From the NCBI RefSeq assembly GCF_030812335.1, contig NZ_JAUSSN010000010.1, positions 121,685 to 185,684 of the forward strand: a stretch of 64,000 bases of DNA. Direction: 5' to 3'. The stretch comes from Pseudarthrobacter oxydans. Lineage in GTDB: Bacteria > Actinomycetota > Actinomycetes > Actinomycetales > Micrococcaceae. This document shows, piece by piece, positions 41,848 to 51,445 of the stretch. Within the stretch, counting starts at the first letter, position 1, and each line of letters begins with the position of its first letter. The notes beneath the pieces were generated by a model that worked only from the letters and a program-made list of their open reading frames with translations, made no database searches and was not told where the DNA came from. The translations under genes were made by a program, and so were the position numbers.

Positions 41848-42121
41848 GTCGCTCGCTTTCGATCACAGCCAATGCAGGGAGTCCCACGCACTTCCGCACC
41901 GGCTGGCACCGTCGAAAGGAACCGATCATCCTACCCGGAGGCCTGACCTCCTTTGCCTTCTGTGAGCCGGCAGCGTGGGTTCCGGAACGAAGGTTAGGCG
42001 CTGGGTCCGCCTGTTGCCCAACAATATGGCCGATACAGCCCGCCCGCAACACCATGGGCAACGCGAGGCGGCCAGGCGACGGCTGTGGCGGAAACCACCC
42101 TGCGGGAGCACAATGCATGGC

Positions 42122-42517
42122 ATGGAGCCAACGACTGCGGATCAATCCAAGGCAAACGAGAATGTGGTCAACCGACTGATCGCCTGCATTAACGACCGTC
42201 GGGTTGAAATCATGGATGAGCTGTTTCATGACGACGCGGTCATGCACTGGCCGCAGTCCGGGGAACTCGTGCGCGGCGCCGAGAACCGGAGGGGAATCTA
42301 CAGCGCCTTCCCGCAGCTGCCGACCATCACGCTCCGCAGACTGGTCAGCGGCGGGAACGTGGTGGTCGCCGAGGCGTCCCTGGACTATGGCGGGCCGAAG
42401 TATGAAACGGTCTTCATCTTTGAATTCCGGGACGGCAGAATTGCCAGGGAAACGGCGTACTGGAGTGAGGCCTTCGAAGCGCCGGCCTGGCGCGCCCAGT
42501 GGGTGGAGAAAACCTAG
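42122..42517 (+). CDS. SnoaL-like (NTF2-fold) protein
   Basis: A 131-residue protein: ENVVNRLIACINDRRVEIMD, LFHDDAVMHWPQSGELVRG, and GGPKYETVFIFEFRDGRIAR followed by ETAYWSEAF. This is the single-domain cone fold of SnoaL/ketosteroid-isomerase-like proteins. Substrate unknown. ATG 42122 is preferred; ATG 42113 is in frame. Confidence 0.83.
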   Translation: MEPTTADQSKANENVVNRLIACINDRRVEIMDELFHDDAVMHWPQSGELVRGAENRRGIYSAFPQLPTITLRRLVSGGNVVVAEASLDYGGPKYETVFIFEFRDGRIARETAYWSEAFEAPAWRAQWVEKT

Positions 42518-42586
42518 CGGGACATCCACGGCGTAGCCTGTTCCCAGCCAAGGGAGATTCTTGCGGAGACGAAAGATGGGATCGTG

Positions 42587-42973
42587 ATGACGCCGGACCA
42601 GTTTGCCGCGTTGGCCGCTTGCATGGTGCTGGCCTGCCTGGCCGTCTTTCAGGGGGCTCTGATCGGCGGAGCGCCGTGGGGGCGGCTGGCGTGGGGCGGA
42701 CAACACGAGGTCCTGCCGACCGGGCTGAGGATCGGCAGTGCATTGTCAATAGTTCTCTACGCCGTGTTCGGCTACGCGGCGGCGGCCAAAGCCGGCCTGG
42801 TGCTGCCCCTGGTCAATGAGAGTGTGACTGCCATCTCGATCTGGGTGCTGACGGCGTACTTCGCGCTCGGTGTGATCATGAACGGGATCTCCCGGAGCAA
42901 ACCGGAACGCCTTGTGATGACGCCCACCGCACTCGTCCTCGCCGCCCTCTATTTGATCGTGGCGACAGGATGA
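42587..42973 (+). CDS. Small polytopic membrane protein
   Basis: A 128-residue protein with four predicted membrane segments (near residues 8-25, 48-70, 80-97 and 110-126), acidic/neutral loops and one PERLVMTP loop. I recognise no motif; similar four-helix proteins are common and unnamed in actinobacteria. GTG 42584 is an alternative start. It follows the SnoaL-like gene by 69 bp and ends 12 bp before a convergent gene. Confidence 0.75.
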   Translation: MTPDQFAALAACMVLACLAVFQGALIGGAPWGRLAWGGQHEVLPTGLRIGSALSIVLYAVFGYAAAAKAGLVLPLVNESVTAISIWVLTAYFALGVIMNGISRSKPERLVMTPTALVLAALYLIVATG

Positions 42974-42985
42974 TCCCGGCCCGTG

Positions 42986-44017
42986 TCAGGCAGCCTGCTT
43001 GGCAAGGTGGCTCACGAGACCGGCCACGTTGACCTTGTAGGGGTGGACGTCGCGACGCTCCATGTACGCCAGGATCGCCGCAGACTTTCCCCGGTGGCCC
43101 AGGACGACAGCTGCCAGCGGTCCTGTCATGCTCATGGAAGCGGCCTGGGAGTAAACGACCCGGGTGGCGACGGCCCGACGCTGGGCATTGGACATCATGC
43201 CCCAGAGCGTCCGGGCCAGACGCAGGTAGGACCCGTAGGCCACCTTGAGCAGCTCGGTGATTCCCTCCTCCGAGTAGTTCCTCACCCCCTCGACGGCGAG
43301 GCTCGACCCGGGCCAGACACGGAGAGCGGCGTGGACACTGCGCAGCACGGCTGCGGCCGCCCCGGCCGTGGTTCCGCTCGTCGCGTCCAGCCGTTCGGCG
43401 TCGAAGACGTTCCTGAAGGTCAGGAAATCGAGCTTGATGCTGCTGGGGACGGCGGCCCACGTGTGGAGGAAGAACGCCAAGTCATCATCGGGCCGCAGAT
43501 TCGCCGTCAACGCCTCGAGTACTGCGAGAGGCTCCTGCTCAAGAAGTCCCTCAAGCTCCCCGGTCTTGGGTCCCGGTTCCCCCGGGGCCGACGGTGCTGA
43601 GCGTCGGAGCCGCGCCTGCAAGGTGACGAGCAGCGGCCGACGGCGTTCCTCGTCTCCGCGCGGGAGCGTGGGCCCCGAACCGGGCGCCGGTCTGTGGCCG
43701 TCCGGGGAGCTTCCGCCGGGCCCGGGAAGCCCGGCCGCGGGAACGCTGCCCTGGCCAAGGAGCTGGGCGACGGGCAGCGGCGTCAGCCGTCTCCGAAGGG
43801 CAGGCAGCGCCAGGAACTGCGCGCAGACAATCAGGGCGGTCATGACGGCCGCAACCAGCAGGCTGGGGAGGATTGCTCCCAGGCCCCAGTACCGCCAGAG
43901 GATCCGCACAATCACGTAGACGTTCACCGCAAAGATCGCGGCTGCGAAAACCTTCTGCCAGGTGGTCAGCGCGAGGCGCCTCCTGAAGCGCGGCGCATCT
44001 GCAGTCGGCCAGTTCAC
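42986..44017 (-). CDS. Membrane-anchored hypothetical protein
   Basis: A 343-residue protein with two N-terminal membrane segments (about 22-40 and 48-72), a proline/glycine-rich linker and a large helical cytoplasmic part (GLLEQEPLAVLEALTANLRP; FFLHTWAAVPSSIKLDFLTF). I do not recognise the family. GTG 44017 with a GGGGGGA site is preferred over TTG 44041. The soluble part could be a protein-interaction module. Confidence 0.65.
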   Translation of the reverse strand: MNWPTADAPRFRRRLALTTWQKVFAAAIFAVNVYVIVRILWRYWGLGAILPSLLVAAVMTALIVCAQFLALPALRRRLTPLPVAQLLGQGSVPAAGLPGPGGSSPDGHRPAPGSGPTLPRGDEERRRPLLVTLQARLRRSAPSAPGEPGPKTGELEGLLEQEPLAVLEALTANLRPDDDLAFFLHTWAAVPSSIKLDFLTFRNVFDAERLDATSGTTAGAAAAVLRSVHAALRVWPGSSLAVEGVRNYSEEGITELLKVAYGSYLRLARTLWGMMSNAQRRAVATRVVYSQAASMSMTGPLAAVVLGHRGKSAAILAYMERRDVHPYKVNVAGLVSHLAKQAA

Positions 44018-44105
44018 TCTGTCCCCCCAAGACCCGAACAATAATTGAAGGACACCCTACGCTACGTGACAGGCAGTGGAACGCAAGGGCTCCGCACTGG
44101 CGCCG

Positions 44106-45263
44106 TCAGCAGGCGGCATTCAACGCCTCCACCACGGTCTCGGACATCTCGCCCACGATTCCGTTGTCCCTGACGCCGAAGGGCCCGGGTGGATGCGTCA
44201 ATGACATGGAGACCTGTCGCGAACCGTCAGCGCTGGAGACTGAGAAGGTTCCGTACCCCGGCAGATCCCCTCCGTGGCCGTAGTAGAAATTGTTGGTGCA
44301 CGTGTCGTTCCAGCGGCCAATGCCCAGGCCGAACCGCGCATAGGGCGGGCTTTGCATTTCGGCCACCAGGGCCAATGGCAGCAGCTGTCCCCGCAGCAGC
44401 GCCGAATAAAACGTGTTCATATCGCCCACGGTGGAGATCAGCCCGCCGTCGGGCGACCCGACGAGCATCTCGATACTGCTGACGTCCCGGCGCTCGCCGA
44501 AGACTGTGATGTAGCCGTGGACCATGTCGCCCGGGGCTGGACCGGGCTGGGTCATGGCAGTTCCCTTCAGATTCAGCGGCTCTACGATGTCGGTCCGCAG
44601 GACATCGCCGATGGGCCGGGCGCGAAGCCGTTCCACGATCAGTCCCAGGGCGACGTAGTTTGAATTTGAGTACTCAATGCCCTGGGCAAGTTTCCGTTCC
44701 CACTTCTGGGTTCCCGCCAGGGCGAGCCGCTCCGTGTGGCTCAGCGGGGTATCAAACACCTCGCGCAGGCTGCCTTGCTGCAGCATCGGGATCACATAGT
44801 CCGGCATGCCCGACCGGTGCTGCAGCAACTGCCTCACGGTGACCTGCTCGGGTGGGCGCAACAGGCTCTCGACCTCGGGAAGGATCTGGCTAACGTGGTC
44901 CTCAAGCCCGAGCCGTCCCTCCGCAACCAGCTTGAGGACCGAGACGGCCACGAAGCTCTTGGTCACGCTGCCCACCCATACCCGGTCGCCAATCCGGGCA
45001 GGCTCCTCACTTTCCAAACTCCGCACACCGTAGGCCCGCGACCATTCTTCGCCGCGCATCTTTGCCTGGACCAGAACCGCGGGCGCTCCGGCGTCGAGCA
45101 TCTTGTTGGCAAACTCATCAAGAGAGGTCGTGACGTTGAGGGTCGTCGGGGATGGCGGTCCGGTGGGCTGGGGCACCGGAGTGCAACCCGTCGACACTGC
45201 CAGGACCGCCGCAGTAACGGCGGCCCAGATGGACCAGGACGCGCGCACCCATCCACAGGACAT
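44106..45263 (-). CDS. Serine hydrolase of the class C beta-lactamase / penicillin-binding family, lipoprotein
   Basis: A 385-residue exported lipoprotein: lipobox VSTGC (Cys27), then a beta-lactamase-fold hydrolase with the SxxK motif SVTK (Ser99, Lys102), the YSN motif (198-200) in GIEYSNSNY, and HGG in YYGHGGDLPGYG replacing KTG. The third motif is that of the EstB/D-aminopeptidase-like group and argues for an esterase or peptidase role on the cell surface more than antibiotic resistance. No close gene partner. Confidence 0.87.
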   Translation of the reverse strand: MSCGWVRASWSIWAAVTAAVLAVSTGCTPVPQPTGPPSPTTLNVTTSLDEFANKMLDAGAPAVLVQAKMRGEEWSRAYGVRSLESEEPARIGDRVWVGSVTKSFVAVSVLKLVAEGRLGLEDHVSQILPEVESLLRPPEQVTVRQLLQHRSGMPDYVIPMLQQGSLREVFDTPLSHTERLALAGTQKWERKLAQGIEYSNSNYVALGLIVERLRARPIGDVLRTDIVEPLNLKGTAMTQPGPAPGDMVHGYITVFGERRDVSSIEMLVGSPDGGLISTVGDMNTFYSALLRGQLLPLALVAEMQSPPYARFGLGIGRWNDTCTNNFYYGHGGDLPGYGTFSVSSADGSRQVSMSLTHPPGPFGVRDNGIVGEMSETVVEALNAAC

Positions 45264-45388
45264 GGCACCAGATCCTTAGCTTGTCCTTGGGTCCGGCCAA
45301 CCATCGAAGCGGGATCGGCTGGCCGGTCCGATGCCACAAATACTCCTCAGGCCGGCTCCAACCGTCAATGGCTGGTGACACAGACCTT

Positions 45389-46822
45389 TCACGAAGAGGT
45401 TGTCACCCCCGCGGCCGCACCCTGTTCCAGCCCGAGCGGTATCCGGCGGTGTGTGACGGCGTCGGCCAGGGCCACGTCGTGGGTGACCAGCAGCAGTGCG
45501 GCGCCGTTGCGGTCCACCTGGTCCATGAGGCAGCTGATGGTTTCCTCCTGGGTGATGAGGTCGAGGCGTGAGGTCGGCTCGTCGGCGAAGACCAGGGCAG
45601 GGTCCAGCAGCATGGACCGGATGATCGCCAGGCGCTGCAGCTCCCCTCCGGAAACCTGCCCGGGCCTGCGGTGCAGAAGTGCCGGGGCGAGGCGGAGCGA
45701 GGCCATGAGCTCGTCAAGGCGGCCCGTTGTCACCCCGTGGCGGCGGAGGACGTCGCCGAAGGAATCCCGGAGCGGGACCCGCGACGCGAAAGCCGCGGCA
45801 GGGTCCTGGTATAGCTTCTGCAGCCGGCCCCCGCGAAGCGCGGGGACGTGGTCCACGTGGCCGGTGTCCGGCGGCAGCAGGCGGAGCAAGACATTGCCCA
45901 GGGTGGTCTTACCGCTCCCGCTGGCACCGCTGAGCGAGACCCGTTCGCCGGCGCCGATCGCGACGGACAGGTCCGCGAAGAGCTGCTGTCCGGCGAAGGC
46001 CTTGCCCAGCCCTTTCCCCGCAATGAGCGGCCCGCCAGGTGCCTCTGCGGGCGGCTCGGCACGTGTCCACGAGTGCCTCCAGCGGGCAGGTTCGGCCGCC
46101 AGGAGCCGGCGGGTGTAGGGGTGCGCGGGCTCCGCCAGCACGCGCCCGGCCGGGCCGTGTTCCAGGATGTGGGCGTCCTTCATCACCAGCACGTTGCCGC
46201 CGAGTTCGCGGGCCAGATCCAGATCATGGGTGATGGTGAGCAGGATGCCACCCCCGCCAAGGTGCCGTTTCAGGAGTTCCGCCAGTTCGGTGCGGGACTG
46301 CCGGTCCAGGCCCTTGGAGGGTTCGTCCGCGATCAGAACGGGGGCGCCGCCGATCGTGGCGGCGGCGAACGCGACCCGTTGGGCCATGCCGCCGGAGAGG
46401 GTGTGCGGAAACGCCGCGGCGGCGTGTCCTAGTCCGAGGGAGGCGAGCAGGGTTCCGGCCGCACGCCTCGCGCTGCGCTTGTCCGTGGCGAAGGTGGCCG
46501 CACCTTCGGCGACCTGCTCCCGGGTGCGCATGGTGGGGTCGAGGGCCAGGCCGGGTTCCTGGGGCAGCAGGGCCATCACCGGTCCCCAGAGGTGGCGCCG
46601 GTTTCCCCGGTCGGCCAGGTCGTAGCTGCGGCCGTCGACGGACAGGCCGCCCCGCGCCAGGAGGTTGGCGGGGAGGGTTCCCATGATCGCGTGGGCCAGC
46701 AGCGACTTCCCGGAGCCGCTTTCGCCGACGATCGTCACCGGCACGCCTGGTTCGAAGTCCAGTCCTGCGACGTCGACCAGGACCGTGCCGGCATGGGTGA
46801 CTGTCAGATCGTTCAGGCGCAT
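45389..46822 (-). CDS. Fused dipeptide/nickel-type ABC transporter ATPase (two ABC domains)
   Basis: A 477-residue protein joining DppD- and DppF-like ATPases. Domain 1 (1-235): Walker A GESGSGKSLL, signature LSGGMAQRVAFAAA, Walker B PVLIADEPSKGLD. Domain 2 (about 240-477): Walker A GASGSGKTTLGN, signature VSGGELQRLAIIRS, Walker B LVFADEPTSRLD. Both sites look active. It drives the transporter formed by the two permeases upstream, whose second stop lies two bases before this start. The fused arrangement is common in actinobacteria for peptide, nickel or opine importers. Confidence 0.92.
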   Translation of the reverse strand: MRLNDLTVTHAGTVLVDVAGLDFEPGVPVTIVGESGSGKSLLAHAIMGTLPANLLARGGLSVDGRSYDLADRGNRRHLWGPVMALLPQEPGLALDPTMRTREQVAEGAATFATDKRSARRAAGTLLASLGLGHAAAAFPHTLSGGMAQRVAFAAATIGGAPVLIADEPSKGLDRQSRTELAELLKRHLGGGGILLTITHDLDLARELGGNVLVMKDAHILEHGPAGRVLAEPAHPYTRRLLAAEPARWRHSWTRAEPPAEAPGGPLIAGKGLGKAFAGQQLFADLSVAIGAGERVSLSGASGSGKTTLGNVLLRLLPPDTGHVDHVPALRGGRLQKLYQDPAAAFASRVPLRDSFGDVLRRHGVTTGRLDELMASLRLAPALLHRRPGQVSGGELQRLAIIRSMLLDPALVFADEPTSRLDLITQEETISCLMDQVDRNGAALLLVTHDVALADAVTHRRIPLGLEQGAAAGVTTSS

Positions 46823-46824
46823 GC

Positions 46825-47607
46825 TCACAGGCGGGCCTCCTTGTTTCGCAGGCTCAGCAGCCCGATCAGGATGGTGGTGAGAACCAGGACCGGGGCCAGC
46901 GACATCCAGGGGGCCTCGTGGTAGTAGGGGAACGCCTCGGTGACCATCAGCCCCAGTTCCGGAGTGGGCGGCCGGATCCCGATGCCGACGAAGCCGAGGG
47001 TGGACAACGCCAGGACGGAGGATCCGACGCCGAACGTTGCCATGGTCGTCAGCAGCGGCCGCAGCTCGGGCCAGAGGTGGCGGCGGACGAGGTGGGTGGG
47101 TCCCAGCTGGAGCATCCCGGCGGCCTCGACGGCCGGGCCGGCGAGGACGAGCCCGCTGCGGGAACGGACCATGCGGAAATACTCCACCCATTGCGCCAGG
47201 GCGAGCCCGACGTAGAGCGTCCACAGGTCACCGTTCGCGACGGCCGAGAAGATCAAGACCACCAGGAGGGCCGGAAGCGCAATGAAGGCCTCGGACAGGC
47301 CGTGCAGGACGGTGTCGATCCAGCCGCCGCGCCAGGCCGCGATGATGCCGGCGAGGGATCCGACCAGGAGGGCGGTGGCGACGCACAGAACGGCCATCAG
47401 CAGGGACAGCCGCGTGGCGTGGGCCAGCCGGGCGACGACGCTCCGGCCCAGATGGTCGCGGCCGAGCGGTTCCGCCAGGCTGGGCGGTTCCAGGAAGCGC
47501 GACAGGTCCTGCGCGGCGTGGTCCGGCCAGGCCAGCGGGCCAACGGCTGCGAAAAGCACCAGCAGGACCAGCAGGGCAGCGGCTGCGCGCTGGACCGGCG
47601 TGATCAC
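46825..47607 (-). CDS. Dipeptide/nickel-type ABC transporter permease (DppC-like)
   Basis: A 260-residue inner-membrane protein with about six segments and the N-terminal PLGRDHLGRSVVARLAHATR signature of DppC/NikC permeases. The EAA-like loop is AVEAAGMLQLGPTHLVRRHL. It starts at GTG 47607, overlapping the stop of the previous permease by four bases (GTGA), so the pair is made in step. Confidence 0.9.
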   Translation of the reverse strand: MITPVQRAAAALLVLLVLFAAVGPLAWPDHAAQDLSRFLEPPSLAEPLGRDHLGRSVVARLAHATRLSLLMAVLCVATALLVGSLAGIIAAWRGGWIDTVLHGLSEAFIALPALLVVLIFSAVANGDLWTLYVGLALAQWVEYFRMVRSRSGLVLAGPAVEAAGMLQLGPTHLVRRHLWPELRPLLTTMATFGVGSSVLALSTLGFVGIGIRPPTPELGLMVTEAFPYYHEAPWMSLAPVLVLTTILIGLLSLRNKEARL

Positions 47608-48593
47608 AGGACCAGCTCCCTGCGGCGGGGACGGGGGTCCAGGGCGAGCGTGCCCAGATCCACGACGGTGTTCAGGGCGACCACGAGGAGGGCCAGGGCC
47701 AGGGCTGTCGCCTGGATCATGGGCAGGTCCCGCCAGAAGATCGCGTGCACGAGGGCGTGGCCCAGTCCGGGCCAGGCGAAGAGGCTTTCGACGACGACGA
47801 CGCCCTCGATGAGGACCAGCAGCTGCACCCCGACGTAGGGCAGCAGGGTCACCCCGGTGTTCCGGAGCACGTGGCGCAGGAACACCAGCCCGCCGCCCAA
47901 TCCCTTGGTCGCGGCGAACCGGACGTAGTCCGATTGCCGGATCTGGGCGACGGTGTCGCGCGTCACGCGGGCAAACAGCCCGGAGAGTCCGACGGCGAGT
48001 GTCACCGCCGGGAGCACGATGTTCCCGGCGGTGCCGTGGCCGGCGGCGGGAAGCACCCCGAGGTGGACCGAGAACACCAGGATCAGGACCAGCCCGAGCA
48101 GAAAGGGCGGCAGCGACCGTGCGCCGGAGACCCACAGGGTCGTGAGCCGGTCCAGGACCCCGCCGGGCCGGGACGCAGCCAGAACGCCAGCTGTGGCGCC
48201 GGCAACCAGCGCCATGGCCAGCGCGGCGGCGGCGAGCTGGAGGCTGCTGGAGAGATACAGGCCGAGTTCGCCGGCGACGCTGGCGCCGGTGACCAGCGAG
48301 GTGCCCAGATCCAGGGTGAGCAGGTCACCAAGCCAGGCGAGGAGCTGCTGCCAGGCCGGGCGGTCCAGCCCCAGCTCCGCGCGGACCGTGTCCGCCGAGG
48401 CGGCGGTCACCTGGTCGTAGCCGTAGCGCCCGGCGGCGATGCGGAAGGCGATGTCGCCGGGGAGGCTTTGGATGATGGCGAAGCAGGCCGTGGAGACGAG
48501 CAGGACCACCGTCGCCGCCTGGATGGCGCGCTGCCGCATCACGCGCAGGGCGGGGCCCGCGGGGGCCCGTGGTGTGGGTGGCAAGAAGTTCAT
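47604..48593 (-). CDS. Dipeptide/nickel-type ABC transporter permease (DppB-like)
   Basis: A 329-residue inner-membrane protein. RAIQAATVVLLVSTACFAII is the first membrane helix; LGLDRPAWQQLLAWLGDLL is the DppB/NikB periplasmic signature. The cytoplasmic loop ARVTRDTVAQIRQSDYVRFA and PGLGHALVHAIFWRDLPMIQ are typical. It follows the binding-protein gene by 15 bp. Confidence 0.91.
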   Translation of the reverse strand: MNFLPPTPRAPAGPALRVMRQRAIQAATVVLLVSTACFAIIQSLPGDIAFRIAAGRYGYDQVTAASADTVRAELGLDRPAWQQLLAWLGDLLTLDLGTSLVTGASVAGELGLYLSSSLQLAAAALAMALVAGATAGVLAASRPGGVLDRLTTLWVSGARSLPPFLLGLVLILVFSVHLGVLPAAGHGTAGNIVLPAVTLAVGLSGLFARVTRDTVAQIRQSDYVRFAATKGLGGGLVFLRHVLRNTGVTLLPYVGVQLLVLIEGVVVVESLFAWPGLGHALVHAIFWRDLPMIQATALALALLVVALNTVVDLGTLALDPRPRRRELVL

Positions 48594-48608
48594 ACTGTTC
48601 GTCTCCGC

Positions 48609-50162
48609 TTACTTTGCCCAGGTCAGCTCGGTGAGCCGCCAGGACCGCTCGAACGGGTCCAGGGACAGGCCCTCCACGCGGTGGCTCACCACCGCGCTCT
48701 GCCGGTACCAGGCCACCGGAATGACGGGCAGTTCGCTCTGCAGGATGTCCGTCGCCTGCCGCCGCCCGTCCTCCAGTCCCTCGGGGTCGGTGCCGCGGGC
48801 CATGGCGTTTAGCGTCGACGTCAGGGTGGCGTTGTTCCAGCCCATGGCGCCGTATTCGGCACCTGTGGGCCCGAAATCGTCGGCCAGCGTCACCAGGGCG
48901 TCGGGGACGAGGGCGTAGTTGCGGGCATACAGTCCCAGTTCGAGGGAGCCGTCCTGGTGCCCGGCCGGGATCTCGCTGGAGTTGCCGACCTTCACGTCGA
49001 GGGCAATTCCCAGGTTTTTCAGCTTCGCCTGGATGGCGGTGGCAATAACCGGCAGTTCCGGCCGGTCCGGGAAGGTGCGCAGCGTGACAGCGAACTTATC
49101 GCCGTTCCGCTCCAGGATGCCGTCGCCGCCGGGTCGCCAGCCGGCCTCGGCCAGCAGCTCCCGCGCTCCGGACGGGTCGTGGGCGAGGGGTGTGATGGAG
49201 TCCCGGTGCCATTCCGGGAGGGAGGGCGGGAAGAGCTGGGTGGCGGCCATCTCCGGGTCCCGGAGCAGCGCCGTCGCCATCGACTCCCGGTCCAGCGCCA
49301 TGCTCAGGGCGCGCCGGACACGTACATCACCGAGGATCGTGTGGCCTGCGTTGACCTTGAGCAGGATCGTACGGGGCAGGGTGACATCGGCGATGGTCAG
49401 CTTGCCGGCCTGTTTAAGGCGTTGCAGGCTGGTCGGGTCCATGCCGAAGGTAACATCGGCCTGGCCGCTCTCGGCCATCAGCGCCCGGCTTTCCGATCGT
49501 CCCGCGGCCTGGTAATCCACCTGGGTGATGGCCGGCTTCTTGCCCTGCCATTGCTCGAAGGCCGTCAATTCAATGGTCGCCGGCTGCTCCAGCCGCTCGA
49601 CCCGGTAGGGGCCGGAGCCGACGATCTTGGTCACGGCCCGATCCCGGCCGTAGGAGCTCGGGGCGAGAATCTGCGTGCTGGTGTGTGCCAGAACGGCCGC
49701 CAGCGGGGCGAACGGCTGCGAAAGCGTCACCCGCACCTCCCCGCCGTCGGCGGTAATTGCCGCGACGGGAACCGTAGCCAGCGGCGTTCCGGCCTTTGTC
49801 CGGGCGGTCTCCAGCGCGGCGGCCACGGAACCGGCGGTCACCGGCGTTCCGTCATGGAACTTGGCTTCCGGGCGCAGGGAGAAACGCCAGGAGAGTCCGT
49901 CGGGGGAGGCCTCCCAGCCGGTGGCCAGTCCCGGCTGCAGGGCGCCGCGGAGGTCGGCGTCGACCAGGGTTTCGGCGACCTGCAGGCGGGTGAAAAACCC
50001 GCCGCTGGTGGAGGGGTCCAGGCTGTGCAGCTCGAACTGTCCCACGACCTTCAGCGGCCGCTGTGCGGCCTGGCCGCGTGGGGCGCCTTCCCCGGCGCAT
50101 GCAGCCATCACCGCGACGGCGGCTGCCGCCGCGCTCAACATTCTTACCCTGCGCCAAACCAT
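48609..50162 (-). CDS. Dipeptide/nickel-type ABC transporter substrate-binding lipoprotein
   Basis: A 517-residue family-5 extracellular solute-binding protein. ATG 50162 follows GAGGAA; the signal peptide ends in VMAAC with lipidated Cys22. Family segments include LSWRFSLRPEAKFHDGTPVT, VGSGPYRVERLEQPATIEL and VRVRRALSMALDRESMA. Members bind peptides, nickel or metallophore complexes, or opines. A palindromic A/T-rich Fur-like box lies about 60 bp upstream, which tilts the guess toward a metal or metal-chelate ligand. Confidence 0.9.
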   Translation of the reverse strand: MVWRRVRMLSAAAAAVAVMAACAGEGAPRGQAAQRPLKVVGQFELHSLDPSTSGGFFTRLQVAETLVDADLRGALQPGLATGWEASPDGLSWRFSLRPEAKFHDGTPVTAGSVAAALETARTKAGTPLATVPVAAITADGGEVRVTLSQPFAPLAAVLAHTSTQILAPSSYGRDRAVTKIVGSGPYRVERLEQPATIELTAFEQWQGKKPAITQVDYQAAGRSESRALMAESGQADVTFGMDPTSLQRLKQAGKLTIADVTLPRTILLKVNAGHTILGDVRVRRALSMALDRESMATALLRDPEMAATQLFPPSLPEWHRDSITPLAHDPSGARELLAEAGWRPGGDGILERNGDKFAVTLRTFPDRPELPVIATAIQAKLKNLGIALDVKVGNSSEIPAGHQDGSLELGLYARNYALVPDALVTLADDFGPTGAEYGAMGWNNATLTSTLNAMARGTDPEGLEDGRRQATDILQSELPVIPVAWYRQSAVVSHRVEGLSLDPFERSWRLTELTWAK

Positions 50163-50219
50163 CTGCCGTTCCTCTTCCATCGCCAACTGACTGTCGTCCG
50201 CCGGTCAGCCTAGATGCAA

Positions 50220-50240
50220 ATGATTATCAATAGCAATCAT
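50220..50240. promoter_or_regulatory. Candidate Fur/Zur-type box upstream of the ABC operon
   Basis: A 21-bp A/T-rich element with ATGATT/AATCAT arms in otherwise GC-rich DNA. A second A/T-rich stretch, AATAAGAATTGTTCTCAT at 50266-50283, resembles the same class. Both sit in the promoter region of the binding-protein gene. Metalloregulator binding is inferred from resemblance only. Confidence 0.5.
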
Positions 50241-50289
50241 GTCGAAAAGGTCCGCAGCGCCTTGCTAATAAGAATTGTTCTCATGTAGA

Positions 50290-50643
50290 GTCGCGGCCGG
50301 AACGTAACGGGGGCGGCTAGCCTGTGGAGGAGCCCGGCGCGGCGAAGCCAGGATTCGAGGTCCGGTCCGGCATCGCGGACTTCCTCGCCCCGCACGGCCA
50401 GTCTTCGCCGATGGTCGCCCCCGGGTAGGACCTGGCGTAGTCCCGTCGTGGAATGGGCCACCATTGCAGATGACCTCGCCGCCGTGCTCCGCACCGAACC
50501 GGGGAGGGTCTGACCCTCCACGGCAACGACCATGCGGGTCGAGGGCGACTCGCGGGACTGAATGCGGGACTGAACATGGGCGCGAGCCCGCGCGTATCGA
50601 GGATGTGCGTGCAGCATCCCCGGCCGTACTAGGCTCACACTTT
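50290..50643 (+). other. Intergenic stretch with no convincing intact gene
   Basis: No start-to-stop frame here looks like a protein. A short piece ending at 50513 reads EWATIADDLAAVLRTEPGRV, and a frame just before it reads GFEVRSGIADFLAPHGQ. They could be the broken tail of a lost gene, but I cannot name it. An ACTAGGCT sequence at 50628-50635 may be the -10 of the next gene. Confidence 0.3.
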
Positions 50644-51309
50644 GTGAGCACAAGTCCTGTCCCTGCCCCAGCAGCGGGCGCACGACGGCGCGTCGAGCTG
50701 GCGGCCGTGGCAGGCATGGCAGGAGCCGTTCTCTTCGTATCCGTTTTCACCATCTACGGATGGCTGAACCCCAACTACTCCTGGACACGGATGTTCGTCA
50801 GCGAGCTGTCTCTTGGCCCCTATGGCTGGGTCCAGGTCCTGAACTTTGTACTGACAGGGGCCTTGATCCTGATGTTCGGGCGCGGCCTGGCCGCTCATTT
50901 CCGCGCCGGAGCGGCTTCCCGAGCCGGGCCGGTTCTGGTGCAATGCATCGGAGTCAGCCTGATTGCATCCGGACCGTTCGTCACCGACCCGTCGGCGATG
51001 TTCGGCCAATCCAGTACGCATGGCATCGTGCACGGTATCTTCGGCGCGGTCGTCTTCACGTTCGCGCCGCTAAGTTGCTTCGTCTTCTACCGGCGCTTCC
51101 GCAGCGACCCGCGCTGGCGACCCCTGTCGGTGTGGACGCTTATCAGCGGTGTTGTCCTGGCTCTCGGGATCGGCCTGCTAAGGATTAGCCAGCAGCCCGG
51201 GAGCGACCTGCTCGAATGGAAAGGTCTCGTGCAACGGGCCATTTTGGTCACGTTCATGGCCTGGATCTTCGCTGTGGCATTCCGCCTGCGCCACCTCTGC
51301 CGCGTCTGA
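50644..51309 (+). CDS. DUF998 family membrane protein
   Basis: A 221-residue protein with six predicted membrane helices. FVSELSLGPYGWVQVLNFVL, GVSLIASGPFVTDPS and HGIVHGIFGAVVFTFAPLSC match the DUF998 group. Histidines in THGIVH are conserved-looking but no activity is known. GTG 50644 is chosen at the start of the first hydrophilic segment; a -10-like TAGGCT about nine bases upstream suggests a very short leader. Confidence 0.78.
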   Translation: MSTSPVPAPAAGARRRVELAAVAGMAGAVLFVSVFTIYGWLNPNYSWTRMFVSELSLGPYGWVQVLNFVLTGALILMFGRGLAAHFRAGAASRAGPVLVQCIGVSLIASGPFVTDPSAMFGQSSTHGIVHGIFGAVVFTFAPLSCFVFYRRFRSDPRWRPLSVWTLISGVVLALGIGLLRISQQPGSDLLEWKGLVQRAILVTFMAWIFAVAFRLRHLCRV

Positions 51310-51445
51310 TCGGCGTTCCCGCAGGCTGGTCAATCCGGTCATCGTGTGCTGTGATGTTGCCGAGTCGGGGGTGGAGCACTGGAAGCGTCCGACAGCTGCG
51401 CGGCAAGCTGTGTGGCGGGACCTAAGGCCTCGGGAGGCGAAGGCG

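Noticed and set aside
44106..45263. Class C beta-lactamase resistance gene
   Set aside because: The third motif is HGG rather than KTG, and the lipoprotein form fits the esterase/peptidase branch; resistance cannot be claimed.
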